A stretch of 64,000 bases of DNA from NCBI GenBank assembly GCA_917880885.1, contig OU862921.1:54238508-54302507 (forward strand). The letters run 5' to 3'. A program made the translations under genes and the position numbers. This document shows positions 43,535 through 54,316 of the stretch, piece by piece. Position 1 is the stretch's first letter, and every line of letters begins with the position of its first letter. The notes under the pieces are model-generated. The model was not told the DNA's origin. It did no database searches and was given only the letters and a program-made list of their open reading frames with translations. Source of the DNA: Limnephilus marmoratus. Its lineage: Eukaryota; Arthropoda; Insecta; Trichoptera; Limnephilidae.

Positions 43535-45285
43535 TAATGATTTCAATCATTGAAGATAATATCAAAAATTCTCAAACAGAAAAATGTGAAACAGAAATAA
43601 TAAGTTATTCCAATATAATACATTTATTTTTTTTAATATTTTTTTTAAATTTATTATTCATAAAACAAACTAGAACTAAAACACTGTGAAAAATCATTTA
43701 ATGGATTGGTAAAATAGATCGGTGCGTAATTATTAGAGTAATATTTATATTTAAATTTAAAGAAAATATTTGTTGCCTAATATTCCAGCGTTCTGAAATG
43801 CAAATCACGCAACAAAAAATGTTAAATGTTTTTTTATCAGATTTGATGCCCGCCTAAATGAGATTTTTGAGAAGGGTCTGTATTATTTATGTTTGTTTTT
43901 ATAACCTCTATTATTTATATTTCGGAAAGTCTATCATTTCTGTACCTCGGGGCATTTCGCGTGCGGACTGCGGACCCACGGACCCACACTGTTCAACAAA
44001 CAAGGGTTGATTACATTATACATATTCCGATCAATTATCGCAAGGTGAGCGCGAGTTTCACCCTTGAGCGAAACGTCCGATTCCATTTAGGCCATTTGTT
44101 TGTAAGTGTTAAAACTAATGGTCTTTTTTTCAGTGCATTATTAGCCTTAGCAGGTCGGGCCGTCTCATATCACACGAGAGCTAATTATAATTTTATTCAC
44201 CGATTGTTTACACAAGTGTGTAACAGCCAGCAGCCATCAGCCATTATAATTCAAAGGTTTTACCTGTAATTACCAGGGAATTAGAAAGGGACAGCAGTTA
44301 ATTGGAGCTCATTGCTAGTCGCTTCAGCTGGAGCGTGGTGTTTGTTGAGAATAGAACAAGGTGTTGAGTGTAAAGCAAAGTATTTTTAATCTTTTGGATA
44401 TGTGTCATACTTATTTGTGGATGGCTTGTACCTTCATGAAATAAGAAAAGTGCATTCAACGAGCCTTTAACCAACAGACGCACAAATATCAATTAATTGA
44501 GAACATTTGACCATATTAATGCAAGTACCAGTGTGTGTACTGAGTACTGAGTATGTGAGTCGAGAGAGATCTCGCTGGTGGCGACATGCGGCAGCAGTAT
44601 GAGTTGTGGCCGCATGTCTTGCCGCGGGACGAGTCGAGTCGTAATAATAATGAATTGAGGATACGTTAATCAATTTACAACTTGAGTTGTCTGGCCATTG
44701 GCCATACCCGCCGTACCCACCATCCAGCATCAACACAATGTTTTATTATTTCTGCACGCAATGTTTGTAGAATGCTTTTTATTTATTATCTTCCATTCAG
44801 CGTTCGTTAAAATCACGTTGAAATAATATGATTGAATTTGTTGATGTTTTTTCAGCATAGCGTGTCATTTTTGATCAGGTTGTAAGATATATTACTAGGA
44901 GTATTTAGATAATTCCAGCCGAACACTTCAGTGCATACTTATTGATTGAACATGAAGCCTTGTTATAATAATATCATACACACTTTGACAGGTTTGAACT
45001 AACGAGAAGATATTATTAATATTAATTAATATCAATTAATTAATATTATTAATTAATACCGTTAATCAATATCTCGTATGACGTAGGTATAAGACATATT
45101 GTTATTATTAGGAGACAACCAATATAATGTTATTAACATAAAGATATATGCACATTATACGTGTACAACCTTACTAGTAAAATAAAAACTTCCCAACCGT
45201 TAAACGGTGTTTTGGATTCAGTAAGATTAGATTGAATAAAGACTGTACAAGCTAATGTTGGTTTTGGTACTAATGAAAAATGTAT
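43535..45285. other. Unassigned region with an AT-rich palindrome
   Basis: Imperfect palindrome of TTAAT/ATTAA words at 45008-45075 bounded by GATATT/AATATC. A possible splice donor (CGCAAGGTGAGC, GT at 44045) follows a GC-richer stretch at 43950-44040. No coding sequence is recognised. Confidence 0.4.
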
Positions 45286-46205
45286 TTAAGAGCGTTTAAC
45301 CAGCCAGCGGACGAAAATCCACATTTCGTCGAAAGTTGTTCTTACAAAGAAAGATTAATTATTCTCCGTACCAGTTTTTTAAAATTTTAACTCAATATTG
45401 AATTTATTTCAATTCAAATTAGCTTTAATTTATACCTTCATCCAAAAATGCTGAAAGGCGTGATGATAAAACTATTAAAATAATGTACTTTTTTTAGTTA
45501 TTTTTTTGATTATAAGTATTTATCATTTTTCAATTATGTATAATGTATTTTATAAGAATGTTAAAAAAATCTGAAATATATAGTTTGTAAGTGCGCAAAT
45601 AAATTCACAAATGGACCAATTTTCGTCAAGTAACACATTTTTTTTTTGTTTTTAAAAGAAAGACAAACATTCCCGGGTTACGAATAACCCAACAATATTT
45701 GAAAATCTCCTACTACCACCACAGAAAGCCGAAAATGTTGCTTGTGTTGTGATGGAGGACTTAGCCAGCCGAGGAATCGAACACGCGACGCCCGGGTGGG
45801 ACCCAAGTGCTATGCCCACTCAACCACTGACCGGTCATGTACGTACATATTTTTTAATGATTTTATTGAAACTAAAATTAAAATTCTATAACATGCGTTT
45901 GCTAGATAATGTATTGATTTATTTTATTGCACGATTATATTATTTGAAATGGGTGTGGTATATTACAAAATCTTTTTTGAAAATTTAACAAATCTGCCAA
46001 CGACCTATGGAATAACCTTATTATACTAAAAAATTTAAAAAAATCTCAAAATTTATTACACGCGAATGCTAGATAAAAGAACAATCTTTCGAAATCCATT
46101 TATAATTTTTTGTGGAAAAGAGTCAAAATGTCAAAATGTGAAAACGTCTAAAATCTGATTTGAAAATGACATATTTCTGGTTTTCTCTGGTAATGCCCTC
46201 TTAAC
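45286..46205 (-). mobile_element. TTAA-flanked non-autonomous DNA transposon, copy 2, with SINE inside
   Basis: Inverted relative to the copy at 11.0 kb. It begins TTAAGAGCGTTTAACCAG and ends with the inverse of TTAAGAGGGCATTACCAG. The two copies align over about 720 bp with scattered substitutions and short indels. A 200-bp SINE interrupts this copy, which the 11-kb copy lacks. Confidence 0.75.
45637..45838 (-). mobile_element. tRNA-derived SINE, copy 2
   Basis: On the minus strand GACCGGTCAGTGGTTGAGTG (A box), CGTGTTCGATTCCTCGGC (B box), CTAAGTCCTCCATCACAAC and CAAGCAACATTTTCGGC are followed by an A-rich end (T-run at 45639-45647 on the plus strand). The exact boundaries come from comparison with the uninterrupted 11-kb element, where ACACATGTACGTACAT is continuous. 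The target duplication appears very short (CAT at most). Confidence 0.85.
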
Positions 46206-46524
46206 TGTGCTCCGAAATGGCTTATTATATAACTGCATTTTGTTTTATGCAATTGACACATGATATTCCCCTCTCAAAAAAAAGTGACGCTATTTCGATG
46301 GAATTTTATTTTTTAATTGATTGTTTTTTTTATTATATTACGCAAATGATGATTCCAAAATAAATGTTTTTTTTTTGTTATTCTCTGGGAATCATTAATA
46401 TATATTTATATGTATACATATAAAATATATTTTCAATATCGTTTTTTTTATTTATTTTAAATATTAATTTATAAATATTATATTTTTGAATGTAGCTATT
46501 ACTTTGTGGTTATCCATTATAGAA
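46206..46524. other. AT-rich stretch
   Basis: No supported feature; mostly A/T runs bordering the Penelope-like element. Confidence 0.4.
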
Positions 46525-46570
46525 TAATGAAATAATTTTACTTTGTATAAACCACTTATTTGATGTGCAA

Positions 46571-46615
46571 ATCCGACCGGTTTCGGAATAAACGTTCCTT
46601 CGTCAGGGAAAGCTT
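46571..46615 (-). ncRNA. Hammerhead-ribozyme-like motif in Penelope-like element (left)
   Basis: On the minus strand CTGACGA (46606-46600), stem II GGAAC...ATTCC with one mismatch, GAAAC and CCGGTCGG are all present. An A follows CGG where the consensus has T, which disturbs the stem III closing pair. Confidence 0.5.
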
Positions 46616-46702
46616 ATACTAATTTGACAGTTTCGAACAATGTTTTATTATGGTAGGGGTGGAGCTGTTGCTAGATAATAATGTAGATTGGGTAGGTAGG
46701 TA

Positions 46703-48108
46703 TTAGTGTAGAGTGGGTGGGTAGGGGAACAAATCCATGATTGGGCTATATGACAATATTTTTTGTTTGTTGATAATAGATTCATTATTTTTAAGGGATT
46801 TTTTAATTTCCAAGGCTTCTAAGTTGTCTAAACGTTTTCCTTTATGATTAATATGAAGAATATTTATCCCTGTATTTTTTTCAAAACTATGGTTATTTTC
46901 AATGATATGGTTAGCAAACTCAGAAAAATTATTATTATTAAGACACCTCAAATGTTCTTTGATTCTGATTTCAAAATTACGAGTGGTTTTTCCAATATAA
47001 AATGAGGGACAATCATTGCATTTGAGTTTATATATTCCGGAATTAGTCAATTTATGGTCTTTATCTTTAGTATTTCTCAAAAAATTACCGATATTATTTC
47101 TTGTATAAAACGCTGGTTTAATATTAGAAGGAAGATTTTTGCAACATTGAACTGAAAAATTATTAATATACAAAATTTTACGCCATTCTTTATCATTAAT
47201 ATTATTAGAATTGTATAGATATTTATTTTTTGAAATTTTGATAAGTTTTTTATTTAGGATGTTATCAATTAATTTTGGTTCATATCCGTTATTTATAGCA
47301 ATTTGTTTTATTATTGAAAGTTCAGAAAGGAAATTATTATTAGACATTGGGACATTTACTAAGCGGTGTATCATGGAATGGAAAGTGGAGTGTTTTGTGA
47401 GACAGGGTGGTTGGAGGTCCTATGAATTACTATGTCAGTGTATGTTGGCTTGCGATATATACTAAAATCGATTTTATTATTTGATAAAGTTAAATCCAAA
47501 AAGTTTAATTTTTCATTGCCTATTTCTATCGTAAATTTTATTTGGTTATGAAAGGAATTTAAAAGGTTAAGAAAGTTGTTGAGTTGACGTTCAGATCCTG
47601 TCCAAATGACGAAGATATCATCCACATATCTCTTCCATAGTAAAACATTGTTTAAAAGAGGTGATTTTGAATTAAAAAAAGTTGTTTCCAAATCATTCAT
47701 AAATATATCAGCAATAAGAGGACTGGTGGGGGCTCCCATTGGAAGGCCTTCTTTTTGTTGGTATATGACATTATTGTATTGAAAATAATTTTGATTTAAA
47801 ACTAAGTTAAATAAACGAGTTAGGTCACTAGACAGATCTGTAGGTAATGTAGAATCTTTCAATAATTTGGAAATAATTGCTTTACTTTCAGTAATAGGCA
47901 CATTAGGAAATAGATTAATGACATCAAAAGACACAAGTTTAGCATTAATGGGAAGTACAAAATTTTTCAATAAGGCAATCAGTTCATAAGAGTTCTTAAT
48001 TACATATTTTGGTGTAAACACATTACTTTTATGAACTAAATCAGTTATTAATGACGATAGTTTAAAACTTGGTGAATTACATGATGAAACGACAGGTCTT
48101 ATGACTAA
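46703..48108 (-). pseudogene. Penelope reverse transcriptase-GIY-YIG polyprotein, left copy
   Basis: Open from about 48108 with RPVVSSCNSPSFKLSS, then SFDVINLFPNVPI (motif A type), GLPMGAPTSPLIADIFMN (motif B), RYVDDIFVIW (catalytic YVDD) and LNFLDLTL. A missing A in a run near 47392 shifts the frame, after which the C-terminal part reads through the GIY-YIG endonuclease (SGIYKLKCNDCPSFYIGKTT, then RIKEHLR) to a stop at 46703. The family is EN(+) Penelope-like. The N-terminus is lost. Confidence 0.9.
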
Positions 48109-48138
48109 TATATATATATACTAATATATCTTACGATC

Positions 48139-49276
48139 TGTCTAGTGACCTAACTCGTTTATTTAACTTAGTTTTAAATCAAAATTATTTTCAATACAAT
48201 AATGTCATATACCAACAAAAAGAAGGCCTTCCAATGGGAGCCCCCACCAGTCCTCTTATTGCTGATATATTTATGAATGAATGGAAACAACTGTTTTTAA
48301 TTCAAAATCACCTCTTTTAAACAATGTTTTACTATGGAAGAGATATGTGGATGATATCTTCGTCATTTGGACAGGATCTGAACGTCAACTCAACAACTTT
48401 CTTAACCTTTTAAATTCCTTTCATAACCAAATAAAATTTACGATAGAAATAGGCAATGAAAAATTAAACTTTTTGGATTTAACTTTATCTATTATAAATA
48501 ATAAAATCGATTTTAGTATATATCGCGAGCCAACATACACTGACATAGTAATTCATAGGACCTCCAACCACCCTGTCTCACAAAAACACTCCACCTTCCA
48601 TTCCATGATACACCGCTTAGTAAATGTCCCAATGTCTAATAATAATTTCCTTTCTGAACTTTCAATAATAAAACAAATTGCTATAAATAACGGATATGAA
48701 CCAAAATTAATTGATAACATCCTAAATAAAAAACTTATCAAAATTTCAAAAAATAAATATCTATACAATTCTAATAATATTAATGATAAAGAATGGCGTA
48801 AAATTTTGTATATTAATAATTTTTCAGTTCAATGTTGCAAAAATCTTCCTTCTAATATTAAACCAGCGTTTTATACAAGAAATAATATCGGTAATTTTTT
48901 GAGAAATACTAAAGATAAAGACCATAAATTGACTAATTCCGGAATATATAAACTCAAATGCAATGATTGTCCCTCATTTTATATTGGAAAAACCACTCGT
49001 AATTTTGAAATCAGAATCAAAGAACATTTGAGGTGTCTTAATAATAATAATTTTTCTGAGTTTGCTAACCATATCATTGAAAATAACCATAGTTTTGAAA
49101 AAAATACAGGGATAAATATTCTTCATATTAATCATAAAGGAAAACGTTTAGATAACTTAGAAGCCTTGGAAATTAAAAAATCCCTTAAAAATAATGAATC
49201 TATTATCAACAAACAAAAAATATTGTCATATAGCCCAATCATGGATTTGTTCCCCTACCCACCCACTCTACACTAA
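48139..49276 (+). pseudogene. Penelope reverse transcriptase-GIY-YIG polyprotein, right copy
   Basis: It begins in the SSDLTRLFN region, keeps GLPMGAPTSPLIADIFMN, then loses two bases near 48281. From there it is open for about 331 residues, including RYVDDIFVIW and the complete GIY-YIG domain with FYIGKTT and RIKEH. Its lesion differs from that of the left copy, so the frameshifts arose after duplication or independently. Confidence 0.9.
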
Positions 49277-49367
49277 TACCTACCTACCCAATCTACATTA
49301 TTATCTAGCAACAGCTCCACCCCTACCATAATAAAACATTGTTCGAAACTGTCAAATTAGTATAAGC

Positions 49368-49415
49368 TTTCCCTGACGAAGGAACGTTTGTTCCGAAACC
49401 GGTCGGATTTGCACA
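49368..49415 (+). ncRNA. Hammerhead-ribozyme-like motif in Penelope-like element (right)
   Basis: CTGACGA (49373-49379), a perfect 5-bp stem II (GGAAC 49381-49385 with GTTCC 49390-49394, GTTT loop), GAAAC (49395-49399) and CCGGTCGG. An extra A follows CGG before TTT, as in the left copy. Stem I is not obvious. Confidence 0.55.
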
Positions 49416-49494
49416 TCAAATAAGTGGTTTATACAAAGTAAAATTATTTCATTATTTTATAAATATTAGTTTACTTATATGCAAGTTCCGCTTG

Positions 49495-49639
49495 GTAATT
49501 ATTATTACGCGTGACAGTCGTTTCTTCATCTGAAGAACCTATCTAGAAATAATATAAATATATCGTCTGTAGGTGGCATAACCACAGTCTCATAATGCCT
49601 TCAGAAGGCGAAACAGCTGTGATGCGTAATAATAATTAC
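49495..49639. repeat. 145-bp structure with perfect 16-bp inverted ends
   Basis: GTAATTATTATTACGC (49495-49510) is exactly inverted at 49624-49639. Near the right end lie a perfect hairpin GCCTTC-A-GAAGGC (49597-49609), GAAAC (49610-49614) and a self-complementary ACAGCTGT. CTCATAA (49589-49595) stands where a hammerhead CTGATGA would be. It looks like a decayed hammerhead with a long stem I, or a tiny MITE. Confidence 0.65.
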
Positions 49640-49781
49640 ATAGCAAAACTTCTTTATAAATTAACTGTTTTTGCAAATTGAATGATAATACTATTTTTTT
49701 TTTTTTTTTTTTTTCCTTTATTTTTCCCATATTTTACAATTTATATTTACATATTTTGAAAATCATAACCATAATGTGGGA

Positions 49782-49810
49782 ACCCACTAAGGCGCAGCCT
49801 GTGCGTGGGT
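49782..49810 (-). ncRNA. LINE D 3' UTR hairpin
   Basis: On the minus strand ACCCAC pairs with GTGGGT around a 17-nt loop that starts GCACAGG and ends CCTTA. It matches the loop pattern of the hairpins at 4437, 8701 and 40904, here in a LINE with known ORF2. Confidence 0.6.
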
Positions 49811-50043
49811 AATATAGTTAAAATAAGTTTTATTTAGTACCTAGAAAAAACAAACAGGGGTATATAAAGCAAAAACAAAAATTGTTTAAACAGTTTGTAC
49901 AAGAAGTGTATACAATAGTGTACGGTTAAATAAGTGTAAAGTGTAATAAATGATATACATTGTAATAATAGGTGTAAAGTTTGTGAGAAAAGTGATATAA
50001 AACTAAATAAATAGAGTTTTTAGAAACATAAAGTGAAATAAAA

Positions 50044-50663
50044 CTAAATAAATAGAGTTTTTACATCTGTATGGTTTAGCCATAATTTTAACTCTTTTAT
50101 GAAATGCGGAAGTTTAGTTGCAACTTGAATATGTTTTGGTAAACTATTGAAGGTACGAGGTCCAATAAAGCTGCTGTGAGTTTGCATTTGTTTTGTGTGT
50201 GTTTGGGGGGTATAGAATACATTATTATTTCTAATGTTGATTCTGTTTACATTTTTTTCGAAATTGTTTACGTTTTCAAAGATATATTTCATAGTTTGCA
50301 GTATAAATAGTTTACGGAGACTGAATAGTTTAGATTCTTTGTATAAAGCATCTGTCGAAAATGTTTTAATTCTATTATACATAACTTTGATAATATAATT
50401 TTGAGTTGTTTGTAAAGGTTTTATAAAAGTATCAAGCGCACCACCCCATCCTATTATTCCATACATGGGTGAAGATTGCACCAGAGAATAATAAATCATT
50501 TTCAATTTGTCAATATTCAATACTTCCTTAAGTCTGTAAAATATGTACGTTAGATATCTCAATTTAGAAACGGTATTATTTATTTGTGATTGCCAATTTA
50601 AATTTGTATCAATACATATACCCAAATATTTTATCTTTTCAACTTTTCCAATTTCAGAGCAAG
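50044..50663 (-). pseudogene. LINE D ORF2, C-terminal part
   Basis: It continues ORF2 beyond the LTR insertion. GKVEKIKYLGICIDTNLNWQ is the post-catalytic motif, followed by SPMYGIIGWGG and a C-terminal FNSLPKHIQVATKLPHFIKE. It is open from the insertion point to the stop at 50044. The reading frame on the element B side (LTR-encoded residues) is accidental. Confidence 0.88.
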
Positions 50664-50667
50664 ATGA

Positions 50668-51356
50668 TGTTACGTTACGGAATTGTTTCCCGTGCGAGCT
50701 AATAGCGAATTGACCCCTTACACAGGCCCTCCGCCCCCCTTTCCCCGCACCGCTCGACACAAGTAGCCAAGCGCCGAGCGGCTCCCAGCATTCATTCCTC
50801 GGCCGACCTTCGGCATAACAACTGTGTCCCCGTGATTGCGCTCTCCGTAAACGCTCGCGATGTTTACTTAAATTGTGCATTGTGCTCCAGAGGCTCCCGC
50901 CTCCTCAGTACCTGTCTGCCGACCGCCTATCTCCTGCTTGTGAGTACCAATGAACCTTGCTACCCCTCTGTGTGCTAAGAACTGACATTTAAATTCACTA
51001 AACACGTGTAGAGAGAGTTGAGAGAAGCTCCCCCGTTATGATAGAATTAATTAGAGATAGCCAAATACTCATGTGTGTAGTGCCGATGCTGGCCTTTTGT
51101 AGAACCCTGTTCACCTTTAAATGAATAAAACCCTTTTTCGTGCATAACTACTGTGTTCTGATTGAAGAAGGAGACCTGGAGATTTTGAGGAAAGGAAGGG
51201 GAGTAGGAATTTACAAGCGAACCACAAACACTCGCCCTGGGTTTAAGAGGGACCTTGCTCGCGCCGGCTGTGCAGAGCTAGCCGCCGGCTTGTTTATTGC
51301 ATGTCCTTTCCAGGTTTTGGGTTTGGCGTTGGCCGCAAGTAGCGCCGATGCTAACA
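50668..51356 (+). repeat. 5' LTR of element B
   Basis: It starts TGTTACGTTACGG and ends GATGCTAACA; AATAAA is at 51124-51129. Its relation to the LTRs of element A is clear throughout, with many substitutions and small indels in the first 250 bp. Confidence 0.92.
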
Positions 51357-51357
51357 C

Positions 51358-51375
51358 TGTCGCCCAACGTGTGGC
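51358..51375 (+). other. Primer binding site of element B
   Basis: TGTCGCCCAACGTGTGGC, identical to that of element A and 16/18 to the tRNA-Lys(CUU) complement recalled from insects. Confidence 0.75.
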
Positions 51376-52551
51376 AAGTTTTTTTCCTCACCTCCCCAAT
51401 GCCAACACTGGTTTCCAACTTAGGGGCAATTTTTTTTCCTCCCTCTTCACGGTCCCACAGTCTCGTTCTTCAATCAGCAATTGTTTAAACTTTATAATGT
51501 ATAATGTTTTGTCTCGTTATCCCCAATTTGTCTAGCATTTCCATCAAGAACCCCGGCGCGATTGTAACTTCGAATTGCAATTTAAATTATCACGGGCACG
51601 ATTCCTTCATTTTCGAGTCGTCACTCGACAAAACATTATCACCGGTATTCCTACGTAAAGTGCTCAACCAAGAAAGTTGCCGTCGTGAATAATATAGTGT
51701 TTACAAGTGTCGACCGACTAAATTTGCTAGTTTCAAATACAAGATTAATAGTGGAAATGTACACAAATATTTAAAACAAAGTTATTCAACAATTAAAATC
51801 CTGTATATGATAAACCAATTACCCGCTTCGTTTCCCGAAAGTTAATTAACCAGTTTTTATTAATAAACTTATTCCGCAGAGTGCTGGTCTGTATTTGATA
51901 TCGACATATTCTGCGGGTAGGGGACTATTTCGCAAAATACTGGCCTGTATATATAACGGCATATTTTGCAGCTTAAGGGAAACAAGTGGATTAAATTCTT
52001 TCTACCTTTTGACAATTGGGCATTTTTTTTGTACTTCTGTCGTCCGTTTCTCCCTTTTTCTTGCGCACCTATCATCTTTCATAAAGAAACAGACGACATA
52101 ATTCGAAAAATGCCTAGTTCGCGTTGACGTCGATTCCTCGAGTCAGGCATTATATCCGTATGCACATTTCTGCATATAACTTGTTATGACAAAAGGAAGT
52201 CGGCGGGTAAATACCAATAATTGGTGATGCTCAAATCAGGCTACAGCCTAGCCACGTAAATAAAAAACTATTCCCCAAGACATTGTTGAATTTTCAAACA
52301 AATACTTCCACGAAAACTCGTATAAAAGAAAAATATTTCCTTCTTTTTCTGAAGAACCCCCCTTTGGAAAGTTAATGGAAATATTCTAAAAACATGTTCG
52401 TTTGAGGCGAACCTCGTTTCCGTTTTTTTTTATTTTTTCTTTTTTCTTTTCCCGACTTTTGCAAATTTGCAAACCTTTTTCAAAAACATCGGAATAAATT
52501 CTAAAAACGTGTTCCATTAAGGTGAATCCCGGCCTGTGAAATTTTCATATC

Positions 52552-52830
52552 CGGACTTTGAAAATTTTCAACAAATTTCCAAAACATCTGGATTTTTTCA
52601 CAAAATCACGTTTTTTAAGGGAAACCGCTGCCCAAATTTTTCTCGTTTTTGGACTTGGAAAATTTTCAACAAATTTCCAAAACATCTGGATTTTTTCACA
52701 AAATCACGTTTTTTAAGGGAAACCGCTGCCCAAATTTTTCTCGTTTTTGGACTTTGAAAAATTTTCAACAAATTTCCAAAACATCTGGATTTTTTTCACA
52801 AAATCACGTTTTTGAGGCAAATCCCTGCCC
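52552..52830 (+). repeat. 98-bp tandem repeats in element B
   Basis: Units beginning GGACTTTGAAAA or GGACTTGGAAAA start at 52552, 52651 and 52749, matching the array of element A but with one unit fewer and a different variant pattern. They are in the leader position, about 1.2 kb after the LTR. Confidence 0.88.
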
Positions 52831-52994
52831 AAATTTTCAAATAAACCAAACACTTATAAAAAACGCGTTTTTTTTCAAAAACTTTTTGTAAAAATACGTC
52901 CCCAGTGGTCAATCTCTGCCCAATTTCTTTCCAATTGCGAGTCTAGTTCTCACTTTTTCCAACATAAGGTCACTCTGATACGATCTTATACACC

Positions 52995-53336
52995 ATGGAA
53001 GTTCCTCAAGTTACGCTGGGTATAATCCCGCACGTCTTTACTTCAAGAAAGGAAGAATTACTACAGGCCCTGAGAAATAGAAAGATTTCTCCTCGGAATA
53101 AATCCAAAAAATGCCTTACTCTATATGCTTCTTTCTACAACAAAAATACATCAGGAGGTTGCAATTTCAACCGGAAGTCACCTCTTACGGAATCAGTAAA
53201 TTCCATCACATCAAGTTCTCAGGCGTTATCAAATTGGCAAAACATGCATCTTGTTAACCCTGATCATCATTACGCCCCTGACGTCTCTTGGCCAGTCGTC
53301 AATCAGTGCGATGCGGTCTCTTTAAAAGTCTTATAA
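52995..53336 (+). CDS. Hypothetical 113-aa frame in element B
   Basis: The frame has an ATG in a good context (CACCATGGAAG) and encodes a basic, Asn/Ser-rich protein starting MEVPQVTLGIIPH and including a KISPRNKSKK segment. No zinc knuckle or capsid-like motif is visible. It lies in the 1.45 kb missing from element A, so there is no second copy to test conservation. It could be a gag remnant or chance. Confidence 0.3.
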   Translation: MEVPQVTLGIIPHVFTSRKEELLQALRNRKISPRNKSKKCLTLYASFYNKNTSGGCNFNRKSPLTESVNSITSSSQALSNWQNMHLVNPDHHYAPDVSWPVVNQCDAVSLKVL

Positions 53337-53980
53337 TTCTTGTCATAAATGACGTGAGTTACTTGTAAATATTAAATGTAAATAATCACCCATATGGGCA
53401 TTCGTAAGGTAATCCTTACACCCGAAGGCACATTAATGTCAACGGTAGCCTAACTCCTGTACATTATTTTTCTTTTTGCATAATTTTATATGTTCTTGTA
53501 CATCCTGCGTGCCTTGCCTGCTGTACCACAAGAGCACCTCTTGGGGCACCGTTTTCATACTTGTATGCATCCTCTTCCTGAAATTGATCACTTCGGGAAA
53601 GGGCCTCCTTTTCCTCCTACCATCAACGGTTCCGGAAAACTCTTGCTCCAAGACGTCGCTTTCCTTTTCACAATTCTTGCAGCATCCGCGCGTTTTTTTT
53701 TTCTCACCTCATCGCCTCATCTTGTCATATCACCCTTTTTTAATTGTTTTGTGTCGGGTTTTTGTCGTACCAGTACGTCCCTACCCTAATGTTGTAAATA
53801 TAAAATCATAAGTGCAAGTCTGTATAATAACCATTGGTTTCAGACCATTGCCGCAGCTCACTACTATGGTCACAGCACCATATTGTAAGAATGTCGCGAC
53901 GATTTCCGTTATAATAGGAAATCCTCCCGTTTTTTCTTTTTTCTTTTTCCTCTTCACCCCATCCTAACACATTCATAGTA

Positions 53981-54316
53981 ATGTTGTATATTGGGGATCG
54001 TTTCGAATACACCAAATGTACACACCTATCAGGTCACATTCGCTGGATTCGAAACAATTCAAGGGCAACCTTGTTGCTACTTGTGGTTTTTCTTCTTTTT
54101 CCAAAAATTAGAATGGCGCTCAACCCAATTGCTCTATTTTTTTCCAGAATCGTATTTTGTCGGATTCTGAGAAAAATATTTGTTATAAAAGTGACAATAC
54201 ATTTCGTCCCTTCATTAACATTGTTCTTTGTACATATACAACTTCATTATGAGGTACAATATTTTATCATGACATCAGTTTCTTTTGTCCTTTATTGTAC
54301 CATTATTTTTGTTTGA
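53981..54316 (+). other. Hydrophobic 111-aa frame in element B
   Basis: The frame starts with ATG at 53981 (MLYIGDRFEYTK) and has several hydrophobic segments, such as LLLLVVFLLFPK and the C-terminal third. A T-rich strand produces such frames by chance, and no homology is recognised. Confidence 0.2.

Larger units (their letters stand above)
46525..48108 (-). mobile_element. Penelope-like element, left copy of an inverted pair
   Basis: The minus-strand copy is truncated at its 5' end near 48108 and carries reverse transcriptase, GIY-YIG endonuclease and a 3' end with a hammerhead-like motif. It is mirrored by a plus-strand copy at 48135-49461. The mirrored arms are 46525-47838 and 48135-49461 and are almost identical by eye. 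This copy keeps about 270 bp more of its 5' side. Confidence 0.9.
48135..49461 (+). mobile_element. Penelope-like element, right copy of the inverted pair
   Basis: It starts at GATCTGTCTAGTGACC, further into the reverse transcriptase than the left copy, after a (TA)n spacer. It runs through the GIY-YIG domain and a hammerhead-like motif to AAAATTATTTCATTAT at 49461. 5' ends face each other, so the pair is head-to-head. Confidence 0.9.

Noticed and set aside
46525..49461. Group II intron or retron reverse transcriptase
   Set aside because: The GLPMGAPTSPLIAD and YVDD contexts plus a C-terminal GIY-YIG domain are diagnostic of Penelope-like elements, and the surroundings are eukaryotic.
53981..54316. 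Envelope-like membrane protein in element B
   Set aside because: Hydrophobicity follows from T-rich sequence; no signal peptide, cysteine pattern or furin-type site, and no relative in element A.
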